DNA of 44,602 bases from NCBI GenBank assembly GCA_934511165.1, contig CAKSWA010000015.1, positions 1 to 44,602 on the forward strand, read 5' to 3'. The notes under the pieces were generated by a model, which did not search any database, was not told where the DNA came from, and saw only the letters and a list, made by a program, of their open reading frames with translations. Below, piece after piece: positions 14,693-22,319 of the stretch (position 1 is its first letter; each line of letters opens with the position of its first letter). The position numbers and the translations under genes were made by a program. This stretch comes from an uncultured Oscillospiraceae bacterium. Its GTDB lineage: Bacteria; Bacillota; Clostridia; Oscillospirales; Oscillospiraceae.

Positions 14693-15897
14693 AAAAGCTC
14701 CGTCTGCGTTTTGTCGGCATCAATATGGCAATTGTGCTCGTGATCCTCTGCACGATCTTCGGCGTGCTGCTGCACACGACGCACGCAAATCTTGAACAGG
14801 AAACCGTAGATATGATCACCGCTGTGGCCGCCGATCCTTTGCAGCTCAACTGGCCGGATACATCCTCGCGTCTCCCCTACTTTACGGTGCGTATCTCGCC
14901 CTACGGCAGCGTGCGCGTGCGCGGGACAAGCTATCTTGATTTCTCGGATGAGCAGGTACTCTCCGGCATCGTTACGGAAGCGCTGCGCTCCGGCGATGAG
15001 CAGGGACTGCTGCGCGATTATTCTCTCCGCTATCTGCGCACGGCGTGGCGTGGGAGCGAGTATATCGTCTTTGCCGACATATCCAGTGCAAACGCCACAA
15101 TGCGAAATCTTTGGCGGAGCTGTATCTTTATCGGGCTTTGCGCCGCAGCAGTGTTTCTCGCCGTCAGCTTTCTTCTGGCGCGCTGGGCGGTGAAACCGGT
15201 GGAAAAGGCATGGACGCAGCAGAAGCAGTTTGTGTCCGATGCCTCGCACGAGCTGAAAACGCCGCTCACCGTGATCCTCACGAACGCAGAAATGCTCCGC
15301 GATCCCTCGTATTCCGAGCCGGAGCGGCAGCGTTTTGCCGAGAGCATTCTCACCATGTCGCACCAGATGCGTGGGCTGGTGGAGAGCCTCTTAGAGCTTG
15401 CAAGAGTAGATAATGGCGCAGTAAAGAAGGTTTTTGCCCCGCTCGATCTGAGCACGCTCACGCAGGATGCCGTGCTGCCGTTTGAGGCGCTGTTCTTTGA
15501 AAAAGGTCTTACGCTCCAAACCGCCGTTGAGCCCAACATTACGGTGCGCGGCAGCGCGCATCATCTCCGCCAGAGCGTGGAGATATTGCTCGACAACGCC
15601 GTCAAATATTCCGCTCCCGGCACCGTCCGGGTGGAGCTGAAAAAGACTGGCCATGACAAATGCGCTCTGAGCGTCGAAACCCCCGGCGAGCCGCTATCAC
15701 CGGAGGAGTGCCGGAACGTTTTCAAGCGCTTTTACCGTGCCGACCGCGCCCGCGCCATGGATCATAGCTACGGTCTCGGCCTTTCGATCGCCGAGAGCAT
15801 CGTGACGGAGCATGGCGGAAGAATCCGCTGCGAGGGCAAAGAAGCCGGGAACATATTCACCATCACCCTCACGACCGTGAAAGGAGACCAGAAATGA
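14686..15897 (+). CDS. Membrane sensor histidine kinase
   Basis: A 403-residue partner kinase. A first membrane helix lies near 9-29, an extracytoplasmic sensor region near 30-143, and a second helix near 144-166. The HisKA phospho-acceptor is His188 in SDASHELKTPLT, and the ATPase domain has the N box DNAVKYS and the G2-type GLGLSIAESIV. The G1 box is the variant ETPGEPLSPEE rather than DxGxG, a variation seen in some kinases of this class. A GGAGGTGG lies upstream of the ATG, inside the regulator gene. Its stop overlaps the ATG of the following GNAT fragment. The sensed signal cannot be deduced. Confidence 0.93.
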   Translation: MLKKLRLRFVGINMAIVLVILCTIFGVLLHTTHANLEQETVDMITAVAADPLQLNWPDTSSRLPYFTVRISPYGSVRVRGTSYLDFSDEQVLSGIVTEALRSGDEQGLLRDYSLRYLRTAWRGSEYIVFADISSANATMRNLWRSCIFIGLCAAAVFLAVSFLLARWAVKPVEKAWTQQKQFVSDASHELKTPLTVILTNAEMLRDPSYSEPERQRFAESILTMSHQMRGLVESLLELARVDNGAVKKVFAPLDLSTLTQDAVLPFEALFFEKGLTLQTAVEPNITVRGSAHHLRQSVEILLDNAVKYSAPGTVRVELKKTGHDKCALSVETPGEPLSPEECRNVFKRFYRADRARAMDHSYGLGLSIAESIVTEHGGRIRCEGKEAGNIFTITLTTVKGDQK

Positions 15898-16163
15898 GCT
15901 TTGATATTTCTGCGCTCTCCAGCCGGTTCACCGTCCGGCGGCTGACGGAAAGCGATGTTCCCGCCATGCTTGCGCTTGCGGAAACAAATCCCGTATACTA
16001 CCGGTATCACTTCCCCGCACCGTCGAGTGAGGACATTCTCTCCGGAAACGACGCTGCCGAGCGGCTATACACCCGCGCAGGCTTTCAGTTTGTGCAGGCA
16101 AAGCCGATGTTCTATGAGGACACCGGCTGGACGGAATACAAAATGTTTGACCTGAATCTCTAA
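15894..16163 (+). pseudogene. Internally deleted GNAT acetyltransferase remnant
   Basis: An 89-codon intact frame whose first ~30 residues (FTVRRLTESDVPAML and on to NPVYYRY) look like the start of a GNAT acetyltransferase. The last ~38 (NDAAERLYTRAGF to the end) look like a GNAT C-terminus. The central acetyl-CoA-binding core (motif A, Q/RxxGxG/A) is absent; families of this type are usually about 150-170 residues. It overlaps the kinase stop by ATGA and has a good GGAG, so it may still be translated. It is probably a deletion or fusion remnant with no acetyltransferase activity. A genuine small protein cannot be excluded. Confidence 0.6.
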
Positions 16164-16176
16164 ACGATAAATTACC

Positions 16177-16214
16177 GGCGGACGGGAAAGCTTCCCGTCC
16201 GCCATTTTATTATT
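16177..16214. terminator. Bidirectional terminator between the two-component unit and rpoN
   Basis: A perfect 12-bp stem (GGCGGACGGGAA/TTCCCGTCCGCC, 16177-16203) is followed by ATTTTATTATTT on the plus strand, with AT-rich sequence on the minus side. It lies between convergent genes. Confidence 0.82.
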
Positions 16215-16263
16215 TGATTTTCCTGTGGCAGTGCCAAAGCAGAGCCGCCGCAAGGAGGGGCAT

Positions 16264-17586
16264 TTATGTACGGCTTTTCTGCCCGGTCTTTCTCTGATAG
16301 GCGTTGGGAATCCCCATCTCGTCCCGGTATTTGGCGATAACGCGGCGGGAGAGGCAAATGCCTTTCTGTGAGAGAATTTCCGCGCACCGCTGATCCGAAA
16401 GCGGGTCGTTCCCGTCCTCTTCGTCAAACAGAAGCTGCAGCCTTGCTTTGATATCGTTCGCCGTATTTTCCGCTCCTGTCTGCACATTCCGCGGGAAGAA
16501 AAAAGAAAGAGGGTAAACCGTTCCCGACCACAGCAGATATTTGCCGCGTATCGCACGGGAAACCGTTGACTCATGAACCCCAGCCGTACAAGCTACATCC
16601 GTAAGCTTCAGCGGCGATGGAAATTCCGTCTTTTTCCGGAAAAACGCATCCTGAAGCGTAACAATAGCTTTTCCGCAGGTGAGCAGGGTGCTCCTTCGCA
16701 TGGACAATCCATGGATCACGTCATTTGCATCGCTGATATAGCTTTGCAGATACTCCTTTACCTCCGGATCGTCGGACCCCTTTTCCAATGTCTTATAGTA
16801 GGCGTTGACGCGGATCTTCGGGAGCCAGTCGTTCAGCAAGCGCAATTCAAATATACCGTCATTTTCTTCAAGGACAATATCCGGCATTACATACTGCGTC
16901 TTTTCTGCCGGGAGAAATGGTCTGGCCGGTACGCATTCCAGCGACTGGATGACCTTTTCCGCACACAGAACGGCGTCGGTCGGGATACCGAGTTTTTTAC
17001 TGATGAGGCTATATTTCTTTGCCGCAAGCTCCTTCCAATAATCGCGGACGATCGTTCCCGCTATGGGTTCATCCCGTCTGGCGAGCTGCAGCAGAAGGCT
17101 TTCGCGGACGGAGACCGCGGCAATGCCGGGCGGGTCCATGGTCCATATCTCTTCGAGCGCCGCCTTGACGGTTGTCGTATCCACGGACAGGTCGGAGGCG
17201 ATCTCATTCTCCGTTTCCGTCCGAATCCCGGATTTATCCAGTCCGCTTATAATGTACAGGATCGCGCGGCATATCTCCGGCGGGAGAGCGCGTTCCAACA
17301 TCTGCGATTTTATATGGTCGAAGAGCGATGTGTGGTCGTCCGCAGGAGCAAAAACCTCCGCAATCGATAAGCCGTCGCCGGAAGAAGTGCCGAACGATTT
17401 TTCCGTATAAAGGTTTTTGCTTCCCCAAAAATCGTCAGACAGTTCAAGAACGGGGTTATTCTCGGATAATTCCGCCAAAAACCGTTCCAGATCCTCCTCA
17501 CCCATTTGCAGGAGAGAAAGGCTCTGGATCGTTTTCATTGACATTTTCTGTACGGCTTTGAGCTTTTGTGAGGCCTGTAATTTCAT
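16264..17586 (-). CDS. rpoN: RNA polymerase sigma-54 factor
   Basis: Alternative sigma factor recognising -24/-12 promoters and requiring an ATP-driven activator. The 440-residue product has the glutamine/leucine-rich region I (QKMSMKTIQSLSLLQMG, about 13-29), the core-binding middle, the helix-turn-helix segment VHESTVSRAIRGKYL, and the RpoN box as SRRVIAKYRDEMGIP near 412-426. The start at 17586 has GGGAG seven bases upstream. It lies 31 bases downstream of an enhancer-binding protein gene on the same strand, so the two are probably co-transcribed. This is an unusual tight pairing of the sigma factor with one activator. Confidence 0.95.
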   Translation of the reverse strand: MKLQASQKLKAVQKMSMKTIQSLSLLQMGEEDLERFLAELSENNPVLELSDDFWGSKNLYTEKSFGTSSGDGLSIAEVFAPADDHTSLFDHIKSQMLERALPPEICRAILYIISGLDKSGIRTETENEIASDLSVDTTTVKAALEEIWTMDPPGIAAVSVRESLLLQLARRDEPIAGTIVRDYWKELAAKKYSLISKKLGIPTDAVLCAEKVIQSLECVPARPFLPAEKTQYVMPDIVLEENDGIFELRLLNDWLPKIRVNAYYKTLEKGSDDPEVKEYLQSYISDANDVIHGLSMRRSTLLTCGKAIVTLQDAFFRKKTEFPSPLKLTDVACTAGVHESTVSRAIRGKYLLWSGTVYPLSFFFPRNVQTGAENTANDIKARLQLLFDEEDGNDPLSDQRCAEILSQKGICLSRRVIAKYRDEMGIPNAYQRKTGQKSRT

Positions 17587-17617
17587 GGAATGTCTCCCGG
17601 TTTCTTGTTTGGAAACG

Positions 17618-19276
17618 TCAGGTGATATCGATTTTGTGCCGCTTCAGCTTATGCTGGAGAGTCTGACGGCTTATCGACAGCCGCTCTGCCGCCTTTGTGA
17701 TATTGTTTCCGCTCCGCTCCAGCGCGTCGATGATGAGTTCCCGCTCATAGAGCGCCGTTTGCAGCGCCAGATCAATAACGCGCCCGTCCAGCTCCTTATC
17801 CCGCGGATCGCGCGCTTCCTCCGTCTCATGCAGCGTATTCCGGATGTAGTTCGGAAAATACTGAATGTCCACCACTTCCGAAGTTGAGGAACTGACAGCG
17901 AACTCGATCAGGTTTTTCAGCTCTCGAACATTTCCGGGCCATTTATATTCGCGGAGAACCTCTTTGGCCGCGGGTGAAAGACCCGCGATCCTTTTTGAAA
18001 ACTTCTTTGCGTAATAGTCGATATAGTAGGAAATCAGAAGATCTATATCCTCTTCCCTTTCGCGCAGCGGCGGAATATCGACCTGCACACCGGCGAGACG
18101 GTAAAAGAGATCCTGGCGCATTTTGCCATCGTTCATCAGATCCCAGGGATTCTGGTTGCACGAAGCGATGACGCGGACATTGCAGGATATCTCTTTCGTT
18201 GACCCGACCTTCATATACCTACCTTCCTGAAGGATGCGAAGCAGGCGCGCCTGTGTACTCAGCGCCAGAGAATTTACCTCATCGAGAAACAGCGTTCCCC
18301 CATCCGCAGCGGCAAACAGGCCTTCGGAATTTTCGCTGCCGGTGAATGCACCTTTGACGGTTCCGAACAGCGCTGCATCCGCCAGATCCTCCGGAATTGT
18401 GCTGCAATTGATCGCCACAAAGTGTGTTTTTCTCGGATCGGCAGAAAAAATGCTCTGCGCAATCAGTTCTTTTCCTGTTCCGGTTTCGCCGGTGATAAAA
18501 ACGTTGAAATTCTTTCCTACCGCGCTTTTGGCGACCTCAATGGCCTCGCGCATTTTGGGAGAGCGGGATATTATGCTGTCAAACGTATAGTATCCGGTAT
18601 GGTCCGGCAAGTGGGAGGGTGTTGTCGTTATCTTTTTAATGGTATTTGTCGTCTTGATGAGATTTTCTATGCTCTCCTGCGTATATTCGAGATTTATCAC
18701 AGCTTCCAGACTGCCGTACCGGTCGATATACGGTATCGACGTGTTTATGACGGTAACCTCGCTGCCGTCGTGTACCTGAAAGCTGTCGATCTGATTAAAA
18801 AAGGAGGTACGCCGGTTCAGCGTTGCAAGAACGCAGCTTTGCTGCTCGTCCGTATCATAGATTTCCAGAAGCTTTTTCCCGGTAATTTTCTTGCGGTCCA
18901 CAGAGGACATCTTTTCGCTGGCGGTATTCAGAAAAATCAACGTGGAATTCTTATCGTAAATCTGAATACCCACATCGATCATATCCATGGCAAAGCGGAA
19001 AAAATCGTTGTCAAGGCTGCTTCGGGAAATGTGCAGAATCAGAAGCGTTTTATCTTCCGGAAGCGGGATCTGCGTAAACTGGATCCAATGCCCGTTGAAG
19101 AAAAACTGCCCCTGCTCCGATTCCGCAGAAAGATCCGGGAAAACGGCAGACGGCTCTTTATAAAGGAGATTCACCCGGCTCATCTGGGTCAGCTTCTGAA
19201 AAGCCTTCCCATAAAAAACCACGGACGAGATAAGCCCGTTCTCCAGCGTAAAAATCGCAAGAGCGTTTTTTTCCAT
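17618..19276 (-). CDS. Sigma-54-dependent enhancer-binding activator (PAS-AAA+-Fis type)
   Basis: A 552-residue activator. An N-terminal sensory region (about 1-90) is followed by a PAS-like domain (about 92-205). The AAA+ domain has Walker A GETGTGKE (263-270), the sigma-54-contacting loop GAFTG (309-313) and Walker B LFLDEV (329-334). A C-terminal Fis-type helix-turn-helix (NITKAAERLSISRQTLQHK) ends the protein. There is no phospho-receiver domain, so a small ligand is the likely signal. I chose ATG 19276 (GGGAG seven bases upstream); the frame opens 44 codons earlier, across the promoter. It is divergent from the sigma-54-promoted transporter operon and is the obvious candidate regulator, similar in layout to RocR/AcoR-class activators. 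Confidence 0.92.
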   Translation of the reverse strand: MEKNALAIFTLENGLISSVVFYGKAFQKLTQMSRVNLLYKEPSAVFPDLSAESEQGQFFFNGHWIQFTQIPLPEDKTLLILHISRSSLDNDFFRFAMDMIDVGIQIYDKNSTLIFLNTASEKMSSVDRKKITGKKLLEIYDTDEQQSCVLATLNRRTSFFNQIDSFQVHDGSEVTVINTSIPYIDRYGSLEAVINLEYTQESIENLIKTTNTIKKITTTPSHLPDHTGYYTFDSIISRSPKMREAIEVAKSAVGKNFNVFITGETGTGKELIAQSIFSADPRKTHFVAINCSTIPEDLADAALFGTVKGAFTGSENSEGLFAAADGGTLFLDEVNSLALSTQARLLRILQEGRYMKVGSTKEISCNVRVIASCNQNPWDLMNDGKMRQDLFYRLAGVQVDIPPLREREEDIDLLISYYIDYYAKKFSKRIAGLSPAAKEVLREYKWPGNVRELKNLIEFAVSSSTSEVVDIQYFPNYIRNTLHETEEARDPRDKELDGRVIDLALQTALYERELIIDALERSGNNITKAAERLSISRQTLQHKLKRHKIDIT

Positions 19277-19337
19277 GCGATAACTCCCTTCTGCGCAGTG
19301 TTTTTGCCCGAAGCATTCCGCCGCTGCAACCGTTACG

Positions 19338-19366
19338 ATTATACATGAGAATATATCATTTTTCAA
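19338..19366 (-). promoter_or_regulatory. SigA promoter for the activator-rpoN operon
   Basis: On the minus strand: TTGAAA (19366-19361), 17 bases, TATAAT (19343-19338). The predicted start near 19331 lies 55 bases before the activator ATG. The palindrome array begins only eight bases upstream of the -35, so the activator could also control itself. Confidence 0.8.
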
Positions 19367-19373
19367 GGAATTA

Positions 19374-19433
19374 TGCAAATTATTTTGCGCAATTTTTTTT
19401 GCGCGCAAGCAGATTTGCGCAAATGCATTTGCA
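19374..19433. promoter_or_regulatory. Symmetric array of TTGCGCAA-type sites (putative enhancer/UAS)
   Basis: Five related elements lie in 60 bases: TGCAAAT (19374-19380), TTGCGCAA (19385-19392), TTGCGCGCAA (19399-19408), TTGCGCAA (19415-19422) and ATTTGCA (19427-19433). The gaps are 4, 6, 6 and 4 bases, so the whole array is mirror-symmetric about 19403.5. It sits about 170 bases upstream of the sigma-54 promoter, a normal distance for enhancer-binding proteins. The Fis-type HTH activator encoded next door is the natural candidate ligand. Confidence 0.75.
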
Positions 19434-19560
19434 ATCGCTAACTAAAAGCTCATATACAGGCGGAGCAAAAAAGAAACGTGTTCCCAGGTTTTTGACCGAT
19501 TCGTAAATTCACTTCAACGCTCTTTATGCATATTGACATTTTTTTGCATTTTCCGCCACT

Positions 19561-19576
19561 TGGCACGCTCTTTGCT
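19561..19576 (+). promoter_or_regulatory. Sigma-54 (-24/-12) promoter
   Basis: TGGCAC at 19561-19566 and TTGCT at 19572-19576 place the invariant GG (19562-19563) and GC (19574-19575) exactly ten bases apart, the sigma-54 rule. It lies about 40 bases upstream of the symporter ATG and downstream of the palindrome array. The rest of the 339-base gap (19435-19560) holds no gene. Confidence 0.92.
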
Positions 19577-19615
19577 GTGAAAAATAGTGAAGAAACTATT
19601 TGAAAGGAGCATGTC

Positions 19616-21076
19616 ATGGGAAAGAAAGCACACACCCTTGAGAAGCGAGGAAGCTGGGGAACGCGAATCGGCTACCTCATGACCATGTGGTTTTCCGCGA
19701 TCGGCATCGGAAACATGTGGAGATTTCCGTTCCGATGCGCCGGCAGCGGAGGAGGAGCGTTCCTCCTGCCCTATCTGGTCTTTATTCTGCTGATCTCGCT
19801 GCCCTCTGTTATGATGGAGAGCGCCGCCGGAAAATACGGAAGGTCCTCCCCCGTGGGAACCATGGGAAAGATGGCCGGTATGCGGGGCATTGGCATAGTG
19901 ATCCTGCTGCTCAACATGATGGCCGCTTATTACATTGTGGTCGTTTCTCAAAGTCTTTACTGGGTCGTTCAGTCCGCAAGAAACGTTTTTGCTACGACGG
20001 ACGCCGCCGTTGTCTGGAACAACTTCATGGCCAACAAGGGGCTCAGCTTCGGGTTGTTCGTGATTACGCTCATCCTGTCCGTGATCCCGCCGTTCTTCGG
20101 CATCCAGAAGGGCGTGGAGAAGGTCGGCAAATGGATCGGCGGATTTGCCTTCGTCATCATCATTGTCGGCGCTGTCCGCGCGCTGACGCTCCCCGGAGCG
20201 ATCGACGGCGTTGTGTTTTTCCTGACGCCGGACTGGAGCCGCATGTTTACAAGCGCCACGCTGGGCTCGGCTCTCAGTCAGGCATACTTCACCTTCGGGG
20301 CCGGTTGGGGATGGTTCCTTGTTCTCTCCTCCTATCTGAACAAGGAGTCGGATGTCGGCTTCAGCAGCATAACGACCGGTTTTGCCGACACCACGTTCGC
20401 TCTTCTCTCCGGCTTTGCCATTATCCCCACGCTTTTCGCCTGCGGCTACACCAGCGAGACCGTTTCGACCCTCGGCATTTCCACGGCGTATGTGGCGCTG
20501 CCGCAGGTGTTCGTCGGCATGAAAGGCGGATACATCATCTCCTTGCTCTTCTTCGTTGCGCTGTTCTTTGCAGCTTACTCCTGCGCTTACGTTCTGGTCG
20601 AGGTCGTGGCAAGCTACCTCATCGACAACCTGCACATGTCCCGGAAGAAAGCCGCCGTGATCTCCGGCCTCATCCTTCTTGTCTGCGGTGCGGCGCCGAG
20701 CATGAGCGAGACGCTGCTCAACAATCTGGACAGCATCTTCGGCAGCTTCGTTCTTCCCTCTCTGGTCACTCTCCAGGTGGTTTCCATCGGATACCGGTTC
20801 GGCGGAGAGCGGCTGCGCCGGATCGTTATCAACGTTTTCGGCAACGGATATATCGGGAAGTTCTTCACGAAGATTTACCTGTATTTCGTCCCTGCCATCA
20901 ACATTTTCCTGATGTTCTGGTTCGCTCACGGCAGCTACGCGGCCGGGTCTCCCTGGTATCTGGGATACGGCGGACTCTTCCTGGTGCTCGGAATATGCGC
21001 CGTTGTTGTGGGCGGCACGTTCTGGTATGACCGGAAAAAGAACGTCCCCTGGGACGGCATGAAAGAGGAGGGTTAA
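19616..21076 (+). CDS. Sodium-dependent symporter, NSS (neurotransmitter:sodium symporter) family
   Basis: A 486-residue LeuT-fold transporter predicted to import an amino acid or amine with Na+ across the cytoplasmic membrane. The TM1 signature reads SAIGIGNMWRFPF, with GGGAFLLPYL following, as in bacterial NSS proteins. About 11-12 membrane segments are visible. The ATG has AAAGGAG six bases upstream and lies 40 bases downstream of the sigma-54 promoter. A small membrane protein gene follows after three bases. The substrate cannot be read from the sequence; related families carry amino acids, tyramine-like amines, taurine or betaines. Confidence 0.9.
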   Translation: MGKKAHTLEKRGSWGTRIGYLMTMWFSAIGIGNMWRFPFRCAGSGGGAFLLPYLVFILLISLPSVMMESAAGKYGRSSPVGTMGKMAGMRGIGIVILLLNMMAAYYIVVVSQSLYWVVQSARNVFATTDAAVVWNNFMANKGLSFGLFVITLILSVIPPFFGIQKGVEKVGKWIGGFAFVIIIVGAVRALTLPGAIDGVVFFLTPDWSRMFTSATLGSALSQAYFTFGAGWGWFLVLSSYLNKESDVGFSSITTGFADTTFALLSGFAIIPTLFACGYTSETVSTLGISTAYVALPQVFVGMKGGYIISLLFFVALFFAAYSCAYVLVEVVASYLIDNLHMSRKKAAVISGLILLVCGAAPSMSETLLNNLDSIFGSFVLPSLVTLQVVSIGYRFGGERLRRIVINVFGNGYIGKFFTKIYLYFVPAINIFLMFWFAHGSYAAGSPWYLGYGGLFLVLGICAVVVGGTFWYDRKKNVPWDGMKEEG

Positions 21077-21079
21077 GGT

Positions 21080-21334
21080 ATGCAGCTCGGAACATGGATA
21101 ATGGTTTTTGTATGCATCGCATGGTTCGTTCTGTTCGGTTATTTTACCGCCCGCGACCTGCGCACGGAAACCACGAAAAAAGAGATGCTTCAAAACGGAC
21201 AGGAGCTTGATCCATTTCTCTTCAGCGGCGAGAAAGCTCGCGCCGAAGCCAGAGAGCAATACGAAAAGGATCCGTTTGCCAAAAAGTATTTTGATGAAAA
21301 CGGCATTACCCCCTATTTAACGCGCAAAGAGTGA
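21080..21334 (+). CDS. Small membrane protein, putative symporter partner
   Basis: An 84-residue protein with one N-terminal membrane helix (about 5-25, TWIMVFVCIAWFVLFGYF) and a charged cytoplasmic tail containing DPFLFSG and EKDPFAKKYFDENGITPY. It starts three bases after the symporter stop with GAGGAGGG inside the preceding gene, so the two are coupled. Its position resembles the small subunit MetS that accompanies the NSS transporter MetP, though the sequence is longer and similarity is not obvious. Its function as a partner is inferred from context only. Confidence 0.65.
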   Translation: MQLGTWIMVFVCIAWFVLFGYFTARDLRTETTKKEMLQNGQELDPFLFSGEKARAEAREQYEKDPFAKKYFDENGITPYLTRKE

Positions 21335-21355
21335 AGTACACAGCGTTTACTTCAT

Positions 21356-21395
21356 AAAACAATAATGAATAAGTTAAAACAATAATGAATAAGTT
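21356..21395 (+). repeat. Perfect tandem duplication of 20 bp upstream of proC
   Basis: Two adjacent identical 20-base units (21356-21375, 21376-21395), each containing ATGAATAAG. That resembles the proC start ATGAACAAA. Each copy could begin a 5-6 codon open frame, but neither has a clear ribosome binding site. The rest of the 115-base gap has no other recognised element. Confidence 0.9.
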
Positions 21396-21449
21396 AAGTT
21401 GACACACAACTTTTAACGAAAACGAACAAATGGAAAGGAAAGAAAAACA

Positions 21450-22253
21450 ATGAACAAAAAAATCGGTTTCATCGGCTGCGGCGTCATGGGAAAAGCTATC
21501 ATGAGCGGCATTATCTCGTCTGGAGTTGCTCCCACGGATATTACCGCGTCGGATGTCTATCTTCCCGGCCTGGAGGCTGCGAAGGAGTCTCTCGGCATCA
21601 ACATCACCACGGACAACAAGGAAGTCGTAACGAACTGCGACATCATCTTCCTCGTTGTCAAGCCCTACATTCTCCCCAAGGCGATCGCCGGTGTTGTTGA
21701 CTGCATCACCCCGGACAAGCTGTTCATCTCCATTGCTGCGGGCCAGACGCTTGACATTCTCAAGAATGCTTTCGGCAAGGACGTGAAGACTATCCGCGTC
21801 ATGCCCAACACCCCGGCGCAGGTCGGCGCCGGTATGACCGGCGTTTGCCGCAACGAGTTCGTCACGGACGAAGATCTTGCTTACGCGATGAAGCTCCTCA
21901 ACTCCTTCGGCAAAGCGGAAGTCGTTCCTGAAAACCTTCTGGATGCCGTCACCGGCATCAGCGGCTCCGGCCCGGCCTACGTCTTCATGTTCATCGAAGC
22001 GCTGGCGGACGGCGGCGTTAAGGAAGGTCTGCCCAGAGATCAGGCGTATATCTTCGCTGCGCAGACCGTGTTCGGCAGTGCGAAGATGGTTCTTGATACC
22101 GGAAAGCACCCCGGCGTGCTGAAGGACATGGTCTGCTCCCCTGCCGGCACCACCATCGCCGCCGTCGCCGAGCTGGAGCGCTACGCTTTCCGCAATGCGG
22201 TCATCGAAGCCGTTCACGCCTGCGCCGAGCGTTCCCGCGAAATGGGCAAGTAA
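21450..22253 (+). CDS. proC: Pyrroline-5-carboxylate reductase family protein
   Basis: A 267-residue NAD(P)H-dependent reductase that in the classical pathway converts pyrroline-5-carboxylate to proline. The N-terminus has the Rossmann signature IGFIGCGVMGKAIMSGI. The central VMPNTPAQVGAG and the C-terminal block SGSGPAYVFMFIEALADGGV through SPAGTTIAAVAELE are the ProC hallmarks. Length is normal. A GGAAAGGA lies upstream of the ATG. Its place in a sigma-54 catabolic-type operon suggests it may act on a cyclic imine related to the operon substrate rather than in routine proline synthesis. This is an inference. Confidence 0.93.
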   Translation: MNKKIGFIGCGVMGKAIMSGIISSGVAPTDITASDVYLPGLEAAKESLGINITTDNKEVVTNCDIIFLVVKPYILPKAIAGVVDCITPDKLFISIAAGQTLDILKNAFGKDVKTIRVMPNTPAQVGAGMTGVCRNEFVTDEDLAYAMKLLNSFGKAEVVPENLLDAVTGISGSGPAYVFMFIEALADGGVKEGLPRDQAYIFAAQTVFGSAKMVLDTGKHPGVLKDMVCSPAGTTIAAVAELERYAFRNAVIEAVHACAERSREMGK

Positions 22254-22278
22254 TCCTTTATACAAGTAATCCTTTATA
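22247..22278 (+). repeat. Perfect tandem duplication of 16 bp at the proC stop
   Basis: The 16-base unit CAAGTAATCCTTTATA occurs twice in a row (22247-22262, 22263-22278). The first copy includes the last proC codon and its TAA. A 10-bp palindrome CTTTATAAAG follows in the second copy. Confidence 0.9.
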
Positions 22279-22319
22279 AAGTATAAGCGACAAAAATATT
22301 GATATTGGAGATTTTCTAT

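Noticed and set aside
19374..19433. The repeat array as a CRISPR or an attachment site
   Set aside because: Elements are 7-10 bases and palindromic, with 4-6 base gaps, not direct repeats with unique spacers; there are no cas or integrase genes.
19514..21259. 581-codon minus-strand frame opposite the NSS symporter
   Set aside because: It crosses the sigma-54 promoter, and its His/Asp/Gly/Glu-rich composition is that of a shadow frame.
21399..21427. Possible SigA promoter upstream of proC (TTGACA)
   Set aside because: The TTGACA has no -10 at 16-18 bases, so an internal promoter is not supported.
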